From assembly GCA_016793115.1 (NCBI GenBank), contig JAEUIN010000273.1, positions 186,001 to 250,000 of the forward strand: a stretch of 64,000 nucleotides of DNA, in the 5' to 3' direction. This stretch comes from Planctomycetaceae bacterium (GTDB taxonomy: Bacteria; Planctomycetota; Planctomycetia; Pirellulales; PNKZ01). The notes beneath the pieces are model-generated. The model made no database searches and was not told where the DNA came from. It saw nothing but the letters and a program-made list of their open reading frames with translations. A program made the position numbers and the translations under genes. This document shows, piece by piece, positions 24,349-33,548 of the stretch. How positions within the stretch are numbered: position 1 is the first letter of the stretch; every line of letters starts with the position of its first letter.

Positions 24349-27300
24349 TCAGTCTCCTTTCGAATTCTCAGGCGTTTCGCCAGAGGGTTGCGCGGCCGGC
24401 AACGAACGAATCCAGCGCCGCACGACGTCGACGCCGACGGGATCGACCAGCGCCGAAGCGACCGGCGGCATCTGTCCGCGACCGCGCAGCGCCATGCGAT
24501 GAAGGAGCAAACTTCGTTCCGGACTCCCCGGCGCGACGAGACGTGCGTCGATGAGACCGAACGAAGAATGGACCGGCCGCGCGTCGAACAACCGCGTTTC
24601 CGCCGGCGTCGACCAGTGGGCTGCGTCGAACTGCGCATTGCCCCCGCCGGCCGCGACGTGGCAATGCGCACAATTCGCGTGCAGGTACGATCGCGCTCGG
24701 CTCTCCAGCGAGGCCGTATCGTCGGCGGGATCGACCAGTCGCGGCAACAAGTCGACGCCTAGATCAGGGAGTGAATCGCTCGCCGGCGTTCTTTGTTTCG
24801 ACGCTTTGCGCAGCGACGCCCAATACTGATCGGCATCTTTTGTCGACAACCCGCGATTCGCGGCGGCCGACGTCACCGCATCGCGAAGCTCCGTCGCCGC
24901 ATCGAGCTTGATGAGGCCGATATGGGCCAGCGTGCGAAGTTGATTGTCGCGCCGACCGGCATAGTCGTTTTCGCAGTTGAGTTGAGCGGTCGATGCGCCG
25001 AGAACGAAGTTCGCGGCGCGGCTGTGGCAGACCATGCACTCGGCGCGGCTCGGGTAATGCCATAGGTGTTGGCGTTCGCCGCCGGACGCGCCTGCGTTGC
25101 GAATCGCAAACTCGCGATCACGCCCCTTGGCCTCGACTAACACCGCGTCGGTCTGCTCGTCGTTCCACTCATACGAGTAGCCGACCCATTCGTTTTGCTG
25201 CTTGGTAAGAAATCGAGTCTCGATCCATCGGCGCGACTTCGGATCACCGGCCGTCGTTTCTAAGGCGAACGATTTGATGAGAACCGTACCCTCGGGAAAG
25301 TCCCAGGTCTTGCGCGGTGCGTAAGCGATCGGTTCCACGCCCGGGACCGCGAAGAATCGTTCTTTGTAGGTTCCGTCGCTCCAGAGGGGCGAGTTGACGC
25401 GATACGGCACGACGCCCGGAACCACTTCATGCCCGCGACCGGCGGCGAACAAGCCGCTTTCGCTCAGCCGACGAGGAAACGTCGACGGGGCGTCGTTCTT
25501 GGGAGTCGGCTCAAGATGGTAAAGCCCACCCTCCCCTCCGCCCCGGTAGTCGAACACGAGCAGTTCGCCTTGGGAATCGAGCGCGAAACCGGTGATCGCC
25601 AAAGTCGTATCGGCGATTTCTTCGTTGTACGTCGCGCGTTTGCCGTCGTGGCGCACCGCCCAAATTTTGCCTGTCGAATAGTCGCCGTAGAGGTAGCACC
25701 CGCGAAGTTGAGAAAACTTCTTGCCGTGATAGACGACGCCGCCCGTCAGCGAGCGGGCCTCGCTATGCGGATGCTCAGCGGCAGGAGGCACGATCGGGGT
25801 CGGTCCGCGTTTGCGTTCGGTATAGAAGGGCGCGCTCCCTTCGGTCACGCTCCAGCCGAAGTTGTCGCCGGGGCGTACGAAATAAACCTGCTCGAAAAGA
25901 TCTTGGCCGTTTTGCGTAACCCAGAGATGGCCGGTTCGCTCGTCGAACGCCAACCGCCAAGGGTTGCGGAGACCGTAGGCCCAGGTCTCCGGCCGTGCAC
26001 CGGGTAGCTTCGTAAACGGATTGTCGGCAGGCACGCTATAAGCGCGCCCGGCCGCTCGATCCATTTCCGTGATGTGGTCGACGTCGATCCGCAGAACCTT
26101 AGCCAACAACGTCGACATATCTTGCCCGACGTTATCGTCGTCGCTATCGCTCGTGCCGTCGCCGGCCGTGACGTAGAGCATTCCGTCCGGTCCGAACGCC
26201 AGGGCCAAGCCGTTGTGACCGTCGGACTGCCACTCGATGATCTTCGTTTCCGAGTCCGGAACAAGTCGATGAGGCGGCTTGCGATCGACGGTGAACCGCG
26301 ACACGCGGGCCATCTTCTCCGGCTTAGGAGCTTTCAGAGGACCGGCGAAGCCGACGTAGAGGTAGCCGTTTTCGGCGAATCGCGGATGAAACGCGATATC
26401 GTAAGCGAGCCCGTCGAGCGAGCGGAGCGTTTCGAACGCGGCAACGTCGGCGCGATCTTCAAACCGAACCAACTCGGTCGGCGCGCCCTGCTTCGTCTGG
26501 GCTAAGCCGTAGAACCGTTGCGACGTCGGCTCGAATTCCACCATGATCGGATGGTCGAGCTTGAGTTGCGGATACGAGCGAACCACGCGAAACGGCGGCG
26601 GTGGATCGGGAGAGCCGACGACGCGCGAAGTCGTCAACGGTATGCGCTCCGTCAAACCATACGGGCGACGCTCGGGCGCCGGCGGGCCGACGAACTTCAA
26701 CGATGAGTAGTCTTCAAACCGGTGGAAGTTCGCTTCCTTGAGCGGAGCGCTGCTGGAAATCGTCGGCTCCTTGTCGGCTTTGTCGTAATCGTAGCGGCAG
26801 AGCGCGAACGTCCAGGCTTCGTCAACGGCCGGCCGTCCGCCGGTGTGAGCCAAGTCGCTCCAAGGAATGCGGCCTTCGACCGACCAACCACCGTCCTGAT
26901 CGTTGCGATTCTCGAGCTTACCTCGCCTTACGACCGCGGTTTCCCAAGCGAAGGGATCGCGTTTGGCAAACTTCGCAAAGGCTTGCTTATCGCGCTCCGG
27001 CAGGAACATCTCCATACGCGTGCCGGCGGCGTTGACCTGAAACTCGTAGTACCCGGCATGTTTGGCGCCGGGCTTGAAGAACAATTCAAAAACGTCGTTT
27101 TGCCAGGTCGGCGAGTCGTGCTCTTTGAGGTCGGCGAAGAGATCCGCGTCGTCGAGTTCCGCGAAGAAGTAGAGGTGGCTCGCATCCCATAGCAGCTTGG
27201 CTCGTGTCCGCGACGCCTGCTTGTTGGTCGCCGGTTTGTCCGAACGCCACGCTTGGCCAAATTCCGAAACCGCCGCGGCGGACCTCCAGACGGGGTCGTC

Positions 27301-27444
27301 GTCAATCCCGTCGATTCGCGGCGACGTCGACGTCCAGCGGCATTCATAATTCGGCGGCTGCGACACTTCGCCGCGCACCGCCGTAGCGAATGAAAGCAGA
27401 GCCGCGATCCCAAGAGCAATTCGCGAGTGAAATATCGTCGTCAA
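24349..27444 (-). CDS. Three-module secreted protein: CBM9-like, PQQ-type sugar dehydrogenase, dihaem cytochrome c
   Basis: A 1031-residue exported protein. After a signal peptide (IALGIAALLSFATAVRGE), residues about 30-250 form a CBM9/DOMON-like beta-sandwich (PRIDGIDDDPVWRSA, YYEFQVNAAGTRMEMF). Residues about 290-640 are a soluble-glucose-dehydrogenase-like six-bladed propeller (DGHNGLALAFGPDGMLYVTAGDG, YGLRNPWRLAFD), the fold of PQQ-dependent aldose dehydrogenases. The last 380 residues resemble the dihaem cytochrome family found with such propellers, with C803-M-V-C-H807 and C925-A-H-C-H929 and a possible axial Met in GRGQMPPV. It probably binds a carbohydrate, oxidises it in the periplasm and passes electrons to haem. 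The start is TTG at 27444, the only one giving a full signal peptide. Confidence 0.88.
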   Translation of the reverse strand: MTTIFHSRIALGIAALLSFATAVRGEVSQPPNYECRWTSTSPRIDGIDDDPVWRSAAAVSEFGQAWRSDKPATNKQASRTRAKLLWDASHLYFFAELDDADLFADLKEHDSPTWQNDVFELFFKPGAKHAGYYEFQVNAAGTRMEMFLPERDKQAFAKFAKRDPFAWETAVVRRGKLENRNDQDGGWSVEGRIPWSDLAHTGGRPAVDEAWTFALCRYDYDKADKEPTISSSAPLKEANFHRFEDYSSLKFVGPPAPERRPYGLTERIPLTTSRVVGSPDPPPPFRVVRSYPQLKLDHPIMVEFEPTSQRFYGLAQTKQGAPTELVRFEDRADVAAFETLRSLDGLAYDIAFHPRFAENGYLYVGFAGPLKAPKPEKMARVSRFTVDRKPPHRLVPDSETKIIEWQSDGHNGLALAFGPDGMLYVTAGDGTSDSDDDNVGQDMSTLLAKVLRIDVDHITEMDRAAGRAYSVPADNPFTKLPGARPETWAYGLRNPWRLAFDERTGHLWVTQNGQDLFEQVYFVRPGDNFGWSVTEGSAPFYTERKRGPTPIVPPAAEHPHSEARSLTGGVVYHGKKFSQLRGCYLYGDYSTGKIWAVRHDGKRATYNEEIADTTLAITGFALDSQGELLVFDYRGGGEGGLYHLEPTPKNDAPSTFPRRLSESGLFAAGRGHEVVPGVVPYRVNSPLWSDGTYKERFFAVPGVEPIAYAPRKTWDFPEGTVLIKSFALETTAGDPKSRRWIETRFLTKQQNEWVGYSYEWNDEQTDAVLVEAKGRDREFAIRNAGASGGERQHLWHYPSRAECMVCHSRAANFVLGASTAQLNCENDYAGRRDNQLRTLAHIGLIKLDAATELRDAVTSAAANRGLSTKDADQYWASLRKASKQRTPASDSLPDLGVDLLPRLVDPADDTASLESRARSYLHANCAHCHVAAGGGNAQFDAAHWSTPAETRLFDARPVHSSFGLIDARLVAPGSPERSLLLHRMALRGRGQMPPVASALVDPVGVDVVRRWIRSLPAAQPSGETPENSKGD

Positions 27445-27462
27445 TCGTCGATTCCCGTTAAT

Positions 27463-28413
27463 TCAATGCGACTTTAATCGACTCAGCAACCGCAACGTTC
27501 CTTGAGCACGCCCGATGCGCGCGTCGCCCGATTGGTTTTTGTCGACGGCGAGGTGCCGCAAATCATCGGCGTCGCCGCGCAGGCCGAGCACGAGGGCCCC
27601 TTCGTACTGCTCACCGACGGTTCCCAGCGCCATTTGCGCGAGCAACTTGGATTTGCGATCGTTTCGTCGGGCATCGTCGCACGTGAGGAGCGCGGCAGCC
27701 AAGAGGTATCCGCAAGCAGGCGAATCGGACGGTTCGGCATCGGCCGCGGCAATGAGCGCCGCACGACTTTCCACGGAGAGGCTCGGCAATCGGGCCAACA
27801 CGTATCCGGAGGCCAACCGAGCGATCGGATCGTCGGCCTTGAGCAAGGCGACGAGTCGTGATTCGGCGGAGTTCTCACCTGCCAGCGCCAAGACCCAAAG
27901 GCAGTGGCAAGCATGCGCCGGCTTCGAAATCTCCGCCAATTGCTCGACCGCCGTTCGATCGGCGACGAGCTTCTCGCCGAGTTTCGCCAGCGACTCGGCG
28001 GCGTGGATTCGATCGGCTGCGCCGGGCGTCAGCATGACTTCGCGAAGCCGCGCGACATAAGCCGCTCGTTCAGCCGGCGATTTCGCGCAGCGAGCCATGG
28101 TTCGCCACACCCCGACGCGCCGAATCGGCGGCGCTGTTTCCACTTCAGCGCTCAGCGCGGCGGCGACATCTTTGAATTCGCCCGCCTCGACGAGCGCTTC
28201 CGCCGCGTGGATTTGCACGAACTCCCTTTCTCGAACGAATGAATCGTTGAGCAATTCAATCATCGATCGTCGGAGCGACTCTGAATTCGCGACCTGATCG
28301 CACTCCGCTTCAACCATGAATGACTCCTGCGCCCGCCCGACGGGCGATAGGCCCGGCACCATCGACAAGACGACGATCGCGACCGTCGCTCGACCGCAGA
28401 TCTTAGCACTCAT
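27463..28413 (-). CDS. Secreted HEAT-repeat-like protein
   Basis: About 316 residues. A signal peptide (GRATVAIVVLSMVPGLSPVGRAQE) is followed by repeated pairs of helices with the pattern IHAAEALVEAGE, IHAAESLAKLGEKL, ARLASGYVLARLPSL, typical of HEAT/PBS-lyase-like repeats that act as binding scaffolds. No catalytic motif is seen. Its stop lies 18 bases before the start of the CBM9/dehydrogenase gene on the same strand, so they are likely one operon. It is divergent from the sialidase-like gene. I placed the start at ATG 28413; ATG 28461 or further upstream is possible, as no strong ribosome site decides. Confidence 0.75.
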   Translation of the reverse strand: MSAKICGRATVAIVVLSMVPGLSPVGRAQESFMVEAECDQVANSESLRRSMIELLNDSFVREREFVQIHAAEALVEAGEFKDVAAALSAEVETAPPIRRVGVWRTMARCAKSPAERAAYVARLREVMLTPGAADRIHAAESLAKLGEKLVADRTAVEQLAEISKPAHACHCLWVLALAGENSAESRLVALLKADDPIARLASGYVLARLPSLSVESRAALIAAADAEPSDSPACGYLLAAALLTCDDARRNDRKSKLLAQMALGTVGEQYEGALVLGLRGDADDLRHLAVDKNQSGDARIGRAQGTLRLLSRLKSH

Positions 28414-28552
28414 GCCGACTTCGCTTGCGGGAAGGGAGGAAACGCGACACCGGCTTTTCATGATAACGAATCGAGTTCCGACAAATTGTATATTCACCCG
28501 ATGATCGAGGCTCACACCCGATTTTCTTGCTCCGATCACCAGGGGAAGTAAG

Positions 28553-29815
28553 ATGGCGGCGAGTCGGCCGATTCATGCGTCTCTCGCCGCTGCGGAGGTC
28601 CTAATGATATCCATCCTTTCGGCGCGCACATTGGGTGGGATCCTCCTCACGATCTCGTCCATCGATGTCGCATCTGGGGCATCGGCGGCCGAGCCTGCCG
28701 TCCAAGCCGCTCAGACGGCGGCGAAAGTCCGGCCGGCGGCGGCTGCGGCACCGTCGAACATGACATACGATTCGCGCGTGACGAAGCTGCCTCATGCCTA
28801 TCAGGGCCCGTTTGTGCAATTGCCCGGCGGCACGATCGTCGGTATCGAGGCGAACCAAGTGATTCGCAGCGCCGACGGCGGCAAGTCTTGGTCGGCAAGC
28901 GATGTCTTTTCACCCGAGCAAAAAGACAAGCTCAATCTTTCGATCTCCAATGAGCGAGCATTGCTTCGCACCCGCGACGGTACGCTCGTGCTTGGTTGCA
29001 TGAATTTGAACTCACGCCGTTGGACATGGGACAAGACGATTCACGACGCTCCGGGCGCGGTGCTTGCCACGTGGGTGATGCGCAGCACCGACGACGGCAA
29101 GACCTGGATCGACGTTCAAAAACTGCACGACGAATGGACGGGCGCGGTGCGCGACCTCATTCAAATGAAGTCGGGCCGCTTGGTGCTCACCAGCATGAAG
29201 TTGCTGCACGATCCCGGTCGCCACGCCGTGTTGACGTATGTATCGGACGACGACGGCAAGACGTGGATGCCCAGCAATCTGATTGATCTCGGCGGCTCGG
29301 GGCATCACGGCGGCGTCACGGAGCCGAGCGTCGTGGAACTTGCCGATGGTCGGCTCTGGCTCTTGATTCGCACCAATTGGGGCGAGTTTTGGTCGGGCTA
29401 TTCCGTCGACGGCGGTCGGTTCTATCGCACGCTGCAACCATCGGGCATCGGTGCGAGCAGCGCCCCGGGATTGGTGAAGAGATTGGCGAGCGGCCGTTTG
29501 GCACTGGCCTGGAATCGTCCGTTTCCTGAAGGTCAGACAAGCTATCCGCTCCGCGGCGGCGATATGGAATGGTCGGACGTGCCGGTCAGCAATCATCGCG
29601 GCGAGCTTTCCTTGGCCTTCTCCGAAGATGACGGCAAGACATGGACGAAGCCGGTCGTCGTGGCGCGGGAGGCCGGCAAGTCGCTTGCCTATCCCTATCT
29701 CTTCGAACCGAGCCCGGGCGTGCTTTGGCTCACGACCATGCAAGGCGGGGTGCGCGTGCAGTTTCGGGAGGGCGATCTGCTTGGAGCCGGCGCTACAAAG
29801 GGAGCTGATCGATGA
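28553..29815 (+). CDS. Secreted sialidase-like Asp-box propeller protein
   Basis: A 420-residue exported protein with an exo-sialidase/neuraminidase-like beta-propeller. Five Asp-box (BNR) loops are readable: SADGGKSW, STDDGKTW, SDDDGKTW, SVDGGRFY (degenerate) and SEDDGKTW. The N-terminus has a signal peptide and an Ala-rich linker to residue 75. Many planctomycete proteins of this type are annotated as sialidases but act on other glycans or are only fold relatives; substrate is uncertain. ATG 28553 is preceded by AGGGGAAG. Its stop overlaps the start of the FMN-oxidase gene (ATGA), so the two are translationally coupled. Confidence 0.85.
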   Translation: MAASRPIHASLAAAEVLMISILSARTLGGILLTISSIDVASGASAAEPAVQAAQTAAKVRPAAAAAPSNMTYDSRVTKLPHAYQGPFVQLPGGTIVGIEANQVIRSADGGKSWSASDVFSPEQKDKLNLSISNERALLRTRDGTLVLGCMNLNSRRWTWDKTIHDAPGAVLATWVMRSTDDGKTWIDVQKLHDEWTGAVRDLIQMKSGRLVLTSMKLLHDPGRHAVLTYVSDDDGKTWMPSNLIDLGGSGHHGGVTEPSVVELADGRLWLLIRTNWGEFWSGYSVDGGRFYRTLQPSGIGASSAPGLVKRLASGRLALAWNRPFPEGQTSYPLRGGDMEWSDVPVSNHRGELSLAFSEDDGKTWTKPVVVAREAGKSLAYPYLFEPSPGVLWLTTMQGGVRVQFREGDLLGAGATKGADR

Positions 29816-31017
29816 TGCGTCGCCGCGCGTTCGGACGCGCACTCTTCGGCGGGGCCGCCGCGCTGGCGTCCGCTTCGCAAGTCGAAGCGAAGGGAGAAGC
29901 GGAAGCGCTCCCGCGCGACTCCACCGATGCTCCGGCGGCGTTGTCGCCGGGAGATGCGGTTTGCGTTGCCGACTTTCGCCGTATCGCCGCAGTTCAATTG
30001 CCGAGGCCGACGTTTGAATACATCGAAACCGGCTCCGCCGATGAAGTGACGCTGCGCGACAACGTCGCCGCATTCCAGCGAATCAAGCTTTTGCCGCCGA
30101 TTCTCTCCGGAGTGGCGACGACCGATCTCTCGACGACGGTACTCGGCGTACCGATTAAGCTGCCGATCCTGCTGGCTCCCGTTGCGGCGCAACGAATGTA
30201 TCACCCTCACGGAGCTTTGGCCGCGGCCCGCGCCGCAGCGGCCTGCGGCACCGTGTTTGGGGTCAGCAGCAGTGCGGCCAACAGCATCGAAGAAATCGCC
30301 GCGGCGGCAGATGGGCCGAAATGGTATCAACTCTACGTCCCGAAGAATCGCAACATCGCGCGCCGGCTCGTGGAACGAGCCGAAAAGCTGAGTTATAAGG
30401 CGATCGTCGTCACGGTCGATCTCGGCGAATGGAAGGACGCCGATCGCCGCAACCGCTTCATGCTTCCGCGCGAGATGCTGCTCAAGCACCTGCAAGATGT
30501 CGGCTTTCCCGACGTCGATCCCGGGATGAGCCACGACCAGCTGATCGCCTACAACGCCGCGGCCTGGGACCAGGCCCTCTCATGGGACTTCTTCGATTGG
30601 CTCCGTTCGGCGACGAAATTGCCGCTGATCATCAAAGGCATCCTGCGGACCGACGATGCCCGCCGCGCCGTCGACGTCGGCCTCGACGGCATCGTCGTAT
30701 CAAATCACGGCGGACGCCGACTCGACGGCGTGCCGGCTTCGATCGACCGTGTGGCGGCCATCGTCGAAGCGGTCGGCGGAAAGGCCGAAGTGTTCATGGA
30801 CGGCGGCGTGCGCCGCGGCACCGATGTGGTCAAAGCCCTCGCTTTGGGTGCGCGAGCCGTTCTCATCGGACGTCCGTACGCGTGGGCTCTCGCCGCCGAC
30901 GGTGAGGCCGGCGTGCGACGAGTCGTCGAACTGCTGCGCGACGAGCTTCAAAACGCGCTCGTCGCCTGCGGCTGCCGAAGCGTGCGCGACGTTCCGAAAT
31001 CCTTGCTGCTCGGTTGA
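29812..31017 (+). CDS. FMN-dependent alpha-hydroxyacid oxidase/dehydrogenase
   Basis: A 401-residue TIM-barrel flavoprotein of the lactate/glycolate oxidase family, oxidising 2-hydroxyacids to 2-oxoacids. The active-site signature is V-S-N-H299-G-G-R-R-L-D-G, with the catalytic His299 and substrate-binding Arg. FMN segments include LLAPVAAQRMYHPHGALAAARAA, KWYQLYVPKN and EVFMDGGVRRGTDVVKALALGA. The N-terminus (MRRRAFGRALFGGAAALASASQVEA) looks like a Tat signal, unusual for this normally cytoplasmic or membrane-associated family, so it may act in the periplasm. Coupled to the sialidase-like gene by a 4-base overlap. Confidence 0.92.
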   Translation: MMRRRAFGRALFGGAAALASASQVEAKGEAEALPRDSTDAPAALSPGDAVCVADFRRIAAVQLPRPTFEYIETGSADEVTLRDNVAAFQRIKLLPPILSGVATTDLSTTVLGVPIKLPILLAPVAAQRMYHPHGALAAARAAAACGTVFGVSSSAANSIEEIAAAADGPKWYQLYVPKNRNIARRLVERAEKLSYKAIVVTVDLGEWKDADRRNRFMLPREMLLKHLQDVGFPDVDPGMSHDQLIAYNAAAWDQALSWDFFDWLRSATKLPLIIKGILRTDDARRAVDVGLDGIVVSNHGGRRLDGVPASIDRVAAIVEAVGGKAEVFMDGGVRRGTDVVKALALGARAVLIGRPYAWALAADGEAGVRRVVELLRDELQNALVACGCRSVRDVPKSLLLG

Positions 31018-31036
31018 ACGCAATCGCGGCGTTTAT

Positions 31037-31777
31037 CTACGTCGCCGACTTTGCCGGCGCCGCGCTCACGCAATCGGCGAAGCCGTATTTGGCAATCAGC
31101 CGTTGCACGTGGGCTCGCTTTTCGCGCGGGCGGATGTCGGTCCGGCGAAGGTACTGGTGCACTTCGTGCTCGAAGGCCCGATTTCGCACGCATGCTTCCG
31201 GGAGTCGCTCGAGGCAGCCGCCGGGGATACGGATCACTCCCTCGCTGCCCGCGTGAACGACGTCGCCGGGAGAAATCGTGACTCCGCCGATCTCCACGGG
31301 CCGGTCGACCGCCTTGAATCGCAGGGCTCCGTGATGCACGGCGCGGCCCCGGCAATACGCGGCAAACGGCGTGGTCAACAACCCGGGAATGTCGCGCACG
31401 CGACTATCGGTCACAATTCCCAAGCAGCCTACGGAATAGAGCGACTTCGCCATGCCGTCGCCGATCATGCACTCATGGTCCGGGCGCGATCCGACCGCTT
31501 TGACGACCCACACGATCGGCAAGTCGGTGTCGGCCATCCGTTCGAGTTGATCGTAATAGAGTTCGGTGTCGCCGCCGCCGCCCGGCGTACTGCTGTCGAT
31601 CTCCGCCGTGAAGGCCACGCCGACGGTCGGTCCCAACGGAGGCGTGACCGATTGAATCTCACCGCTCAAATACCACTCATGCGTCGGCGTCTTGTCGATA
31701 AAGTTGATCGTGTTGGCGACCAGACAAGTATCGAACTCACGCAATTCTTCAAGCAAGGCCTTCGAAACGATACTCAT
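31037..31777 (-). CDS. RraA-like / HMG-aldolase-like protein
   Basis: A 246-residue RraA-fold protein (formerly misnamed demethylmenaquinone methyltransferase). The key segment GDGMAKSLYSVGCLGIVTDSRVRDIPG matches the family, including the D-x-R-x-R-D type site that in the HMG/CHA aldolases holds metal and pyruvate. Relatives with this extended C-terminus are often lyases for 4-hydroxy-2-oxoacids rather than RNase E regulators. Beside an alpha-hydroxyacid oxidase (convergent, 19 bases apart), cleavage of a 2-oxoacid is a plausible role. Cytoplasmic, no signal peptide. Confidence 0.85.
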   Translation of the reverse strand: MSIVSKALLEELREFDTCLVANTINFIDKTPTHEWYLSGEIQSVTPPLGPTVGVAFTAEIDSSTPGGGGDTELYYDQLERMADTDLPIVWVVKAVGSRPDHECMIGDGMAKSLYSVGCLGIVTDSRVRDIPGLLTTPFAAYCRGRAVHHGALRFKAVDRPVEIGGVTISPGDVVHAGSEGVIRIPGGCLERLPEACVRNRAFEHEVHQYLRRTDIRPREKRAHVQRLIAKYGFADCVSAAPAKSAT

Positions 31778-31982
31778 GGCGAATCTGACGAGGGGTATGC
31801 GGCGGTCGCAGGGCCGACCTGAAGCCGCTCATCGTACCGAGACCGACCGCTGAAGGCGACGAAGTTACGAAAGTCTTCCACGCCGCGGCGGAATTTACAG
31901 AGTTTGAGGCGCATAAACGGCTCGCTTTGCTCGTCATTCGTTAAGAAAAGCCGCCGCTCACTCCACTTCGCCCGAGACCACT

Positions 31983-33461
31983 ATGAATCTCCATCGCTCC
32001 CTGCCATCGAATTCCTGGTTGGCGACTCTGCTTCTCACTCTTACCTCGGCCCTAGCAGCCTCCGCGGCAGCGGCCGCCGAAGGACAGCCCAACATCGTCT
32101 TCATTTTGGCGGACGACCTCGGCCCGACGGATCTCGGCTGCTACGGCAGCGGATACTACGAGACGCCGAACATCGATCGGCTCGCCGCCGACGGGATGAA
32201 GTTCACCGACGGCTACACCTGCGGTCCCAATTGCCAGCCGACCCGAGCGGCCTTGATGAGCGGACAATACGGTCCGCGGACGGGCGTTTACACGGTCGGC
32301 CACACGAGCCGGTTCGATTCCTCAAAGCGGCCGTTGGTCCCCGTGCCGAATGCGGAGAGTTTGTCGCCGAAGGTCACCACCGTTGCCGAAGCGCTACAAG
32401 CCAAGGGATACGCGACCGGGATGTTCGGCAAGTGGCACCTCGGCGGCGATCGCGACGGCACCAGTCCGTCGGCGCAAGGCTTTGACGAAGCGATCGAATC
32501 CAGCGGGAAGCATTTCAACTTCGCCACGAAGCCGAAGGTCGACGTTCCGAAAGGCAAGTACTTGGCGGACTTCATCACCGACAACGCCGTCGGGTTCATC
32601 GAGCGCCATAAGAGCGAGCCGTTTTTCCTTTATGTCCCACATTTCGGCGTTCATTCTCCGCATCAAGCGAAAGAGGTGCTGATTGCCAAGTTTCGCGACA
32701 AGCAGGCAGTGGGCGGGCACAACAATCCCACCTATGCCGCGATGATTGCGAGCGTCGATGAAAGCGTCGGTCGCATCGTCGGCAAACTGGACGAATTGAA
32801 ACTCTCGGAAAATACGCTGGTGATCTTCTCGTCCGACAACGGCGGCGTCGGCGGTTATGTTCGAGAAGGAATCAAAAAAGGGGGCGATGTCACCGACAAC
32901 TCGCCGTTTCGAGGCGGCAAAGGCATGCTTTATGAAGGAGGCACGCGCTGCGCCTATATTTTCCGCCGGCCCGGCGCCATTGCGGCCGGAAGCGTCAGCC
33001 ATGAGCCGATCTGCAGCGTCGACCTGTACCCCACCTTGCTTGAGCTCACCGGGGCCGCCGCGCCGCAACACCAGCCGCTCGACGGCGTGAGTTATCTGCA
33101 AGTCTTGCAACAGGGCGGAAAGCTGACGCGTGACGGCATTTACTGGCACTTCCCGGGGTATCTCGGAGCGGGCGACGACACTTGGCGTACGACGCCCGCC
33201 GGGGCGATTCGCTCGGGCGACTACAAGTTGCTCGAATTCTTCGAAGACGATCGAGTCGAGCTCTATAACCTGCGCGACGACGTCGGACAGAAGAATAATC
33301 TGGCCAAGAGCGAACCGGAAAAGACCGCGGAACTGCTCGGCAAGCTCCGCGCTTGGCGGCGGGAGATCAAGGCTCCGATGCCGGAGAAGCGCACGGATCA
33401 GGCGCCGACGGAGTCGAAGCCGAAAAATAAAAAAGGAAAGAAGAATCGCGTCGCCAAGTGA
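31983..33461 (+). CDS. Secreted sulfatase (arylsulfatase A-like)
   Basis: A 492-residue sulfatase with signal peptide (about 1-32). Formylglycine motif C84-Q-P-T-R88 in CGPNCQPTRAALMSGQY, metal-binding IVFILADDLGPTDLGCYG, and VIFSSDNGGVGG plus FRGGKGMLYEGGTRCAYIFRRPG, the set typical of the arylsulfatase A branch. The C-terminus ends with a Lys-rich stretch (KPKNKKGKKNR). It is followed, on the same strand, by an SDR and a sulfotransferase. Together with the sulfatase at 17.3 kb it points to breakdown of sulfated polysaccharide. Confidence 0.93.
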   Translation: MNLHRSLPSNSWLATLLLTLTSALAASAAAAAEGQPNIVFILADDLGPTDLGCYGSGYYETPNIDRLAADGMKFTDGYTCGPNCQPTRAALMSGQYGPRTGVYTVGHTSRFDSSKRPLVPVPNAESLSPKVTTVAEALQAKGYATGMFGKWHLGGDRDGTSPSAQGFDEAIESSGKHFNFATKPKVDVPKGKYLADFITDNAVGFIERHKSEPFFLYVPHFGVHSPHQAKEVLIAKFRDKQAVGGHNNPTYAAMIASVDESVGRIVGKLDELKLSENTLVIFSSDNGGVGGYVREGIKKGGDVTDNSPFRGGKGMLYEGGTRCAYIFRRPGAIAAGSVSHEPICSVDLYPTLLELTGAAAPQHQPLDGVSYLQVLQQGGKLTRDGIYWHFPGYLGAGDDTWRTTPAGAIRSGDYKLLEFFEDDRVELYNLRDDVGQKNNLAKSEPEKTAELLGKLRAWRREIKAPMPEKRTDQAPTESKPKNKKGKKNRVAK

Positions 33462-33476
33462 TGGGCCGGCAAGCCG

Positions 33477-33514
33477 GCCAACGGCGCGCATAATAAGCGA
33501 CGTCCGCCGTTGGC
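33477..33514. repeat. 10-bp perfect inverted repeat between sulfatase and SDR genes
   Basis: GCCAACGGCG (33477-33486) pairs with CGCCGTTGGC (33505-33514), leaving an 18-base loop. It could form a strong hairpin in the transcript between the two genes, serving as a processing or attenuation site, or be a dispersed repeat. No T-run follows. Confidence 0.5.
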
Positions 33515-33548
33515 GTCCCGTCCCGCTTCGCTTTTCCGACGTGATTCG

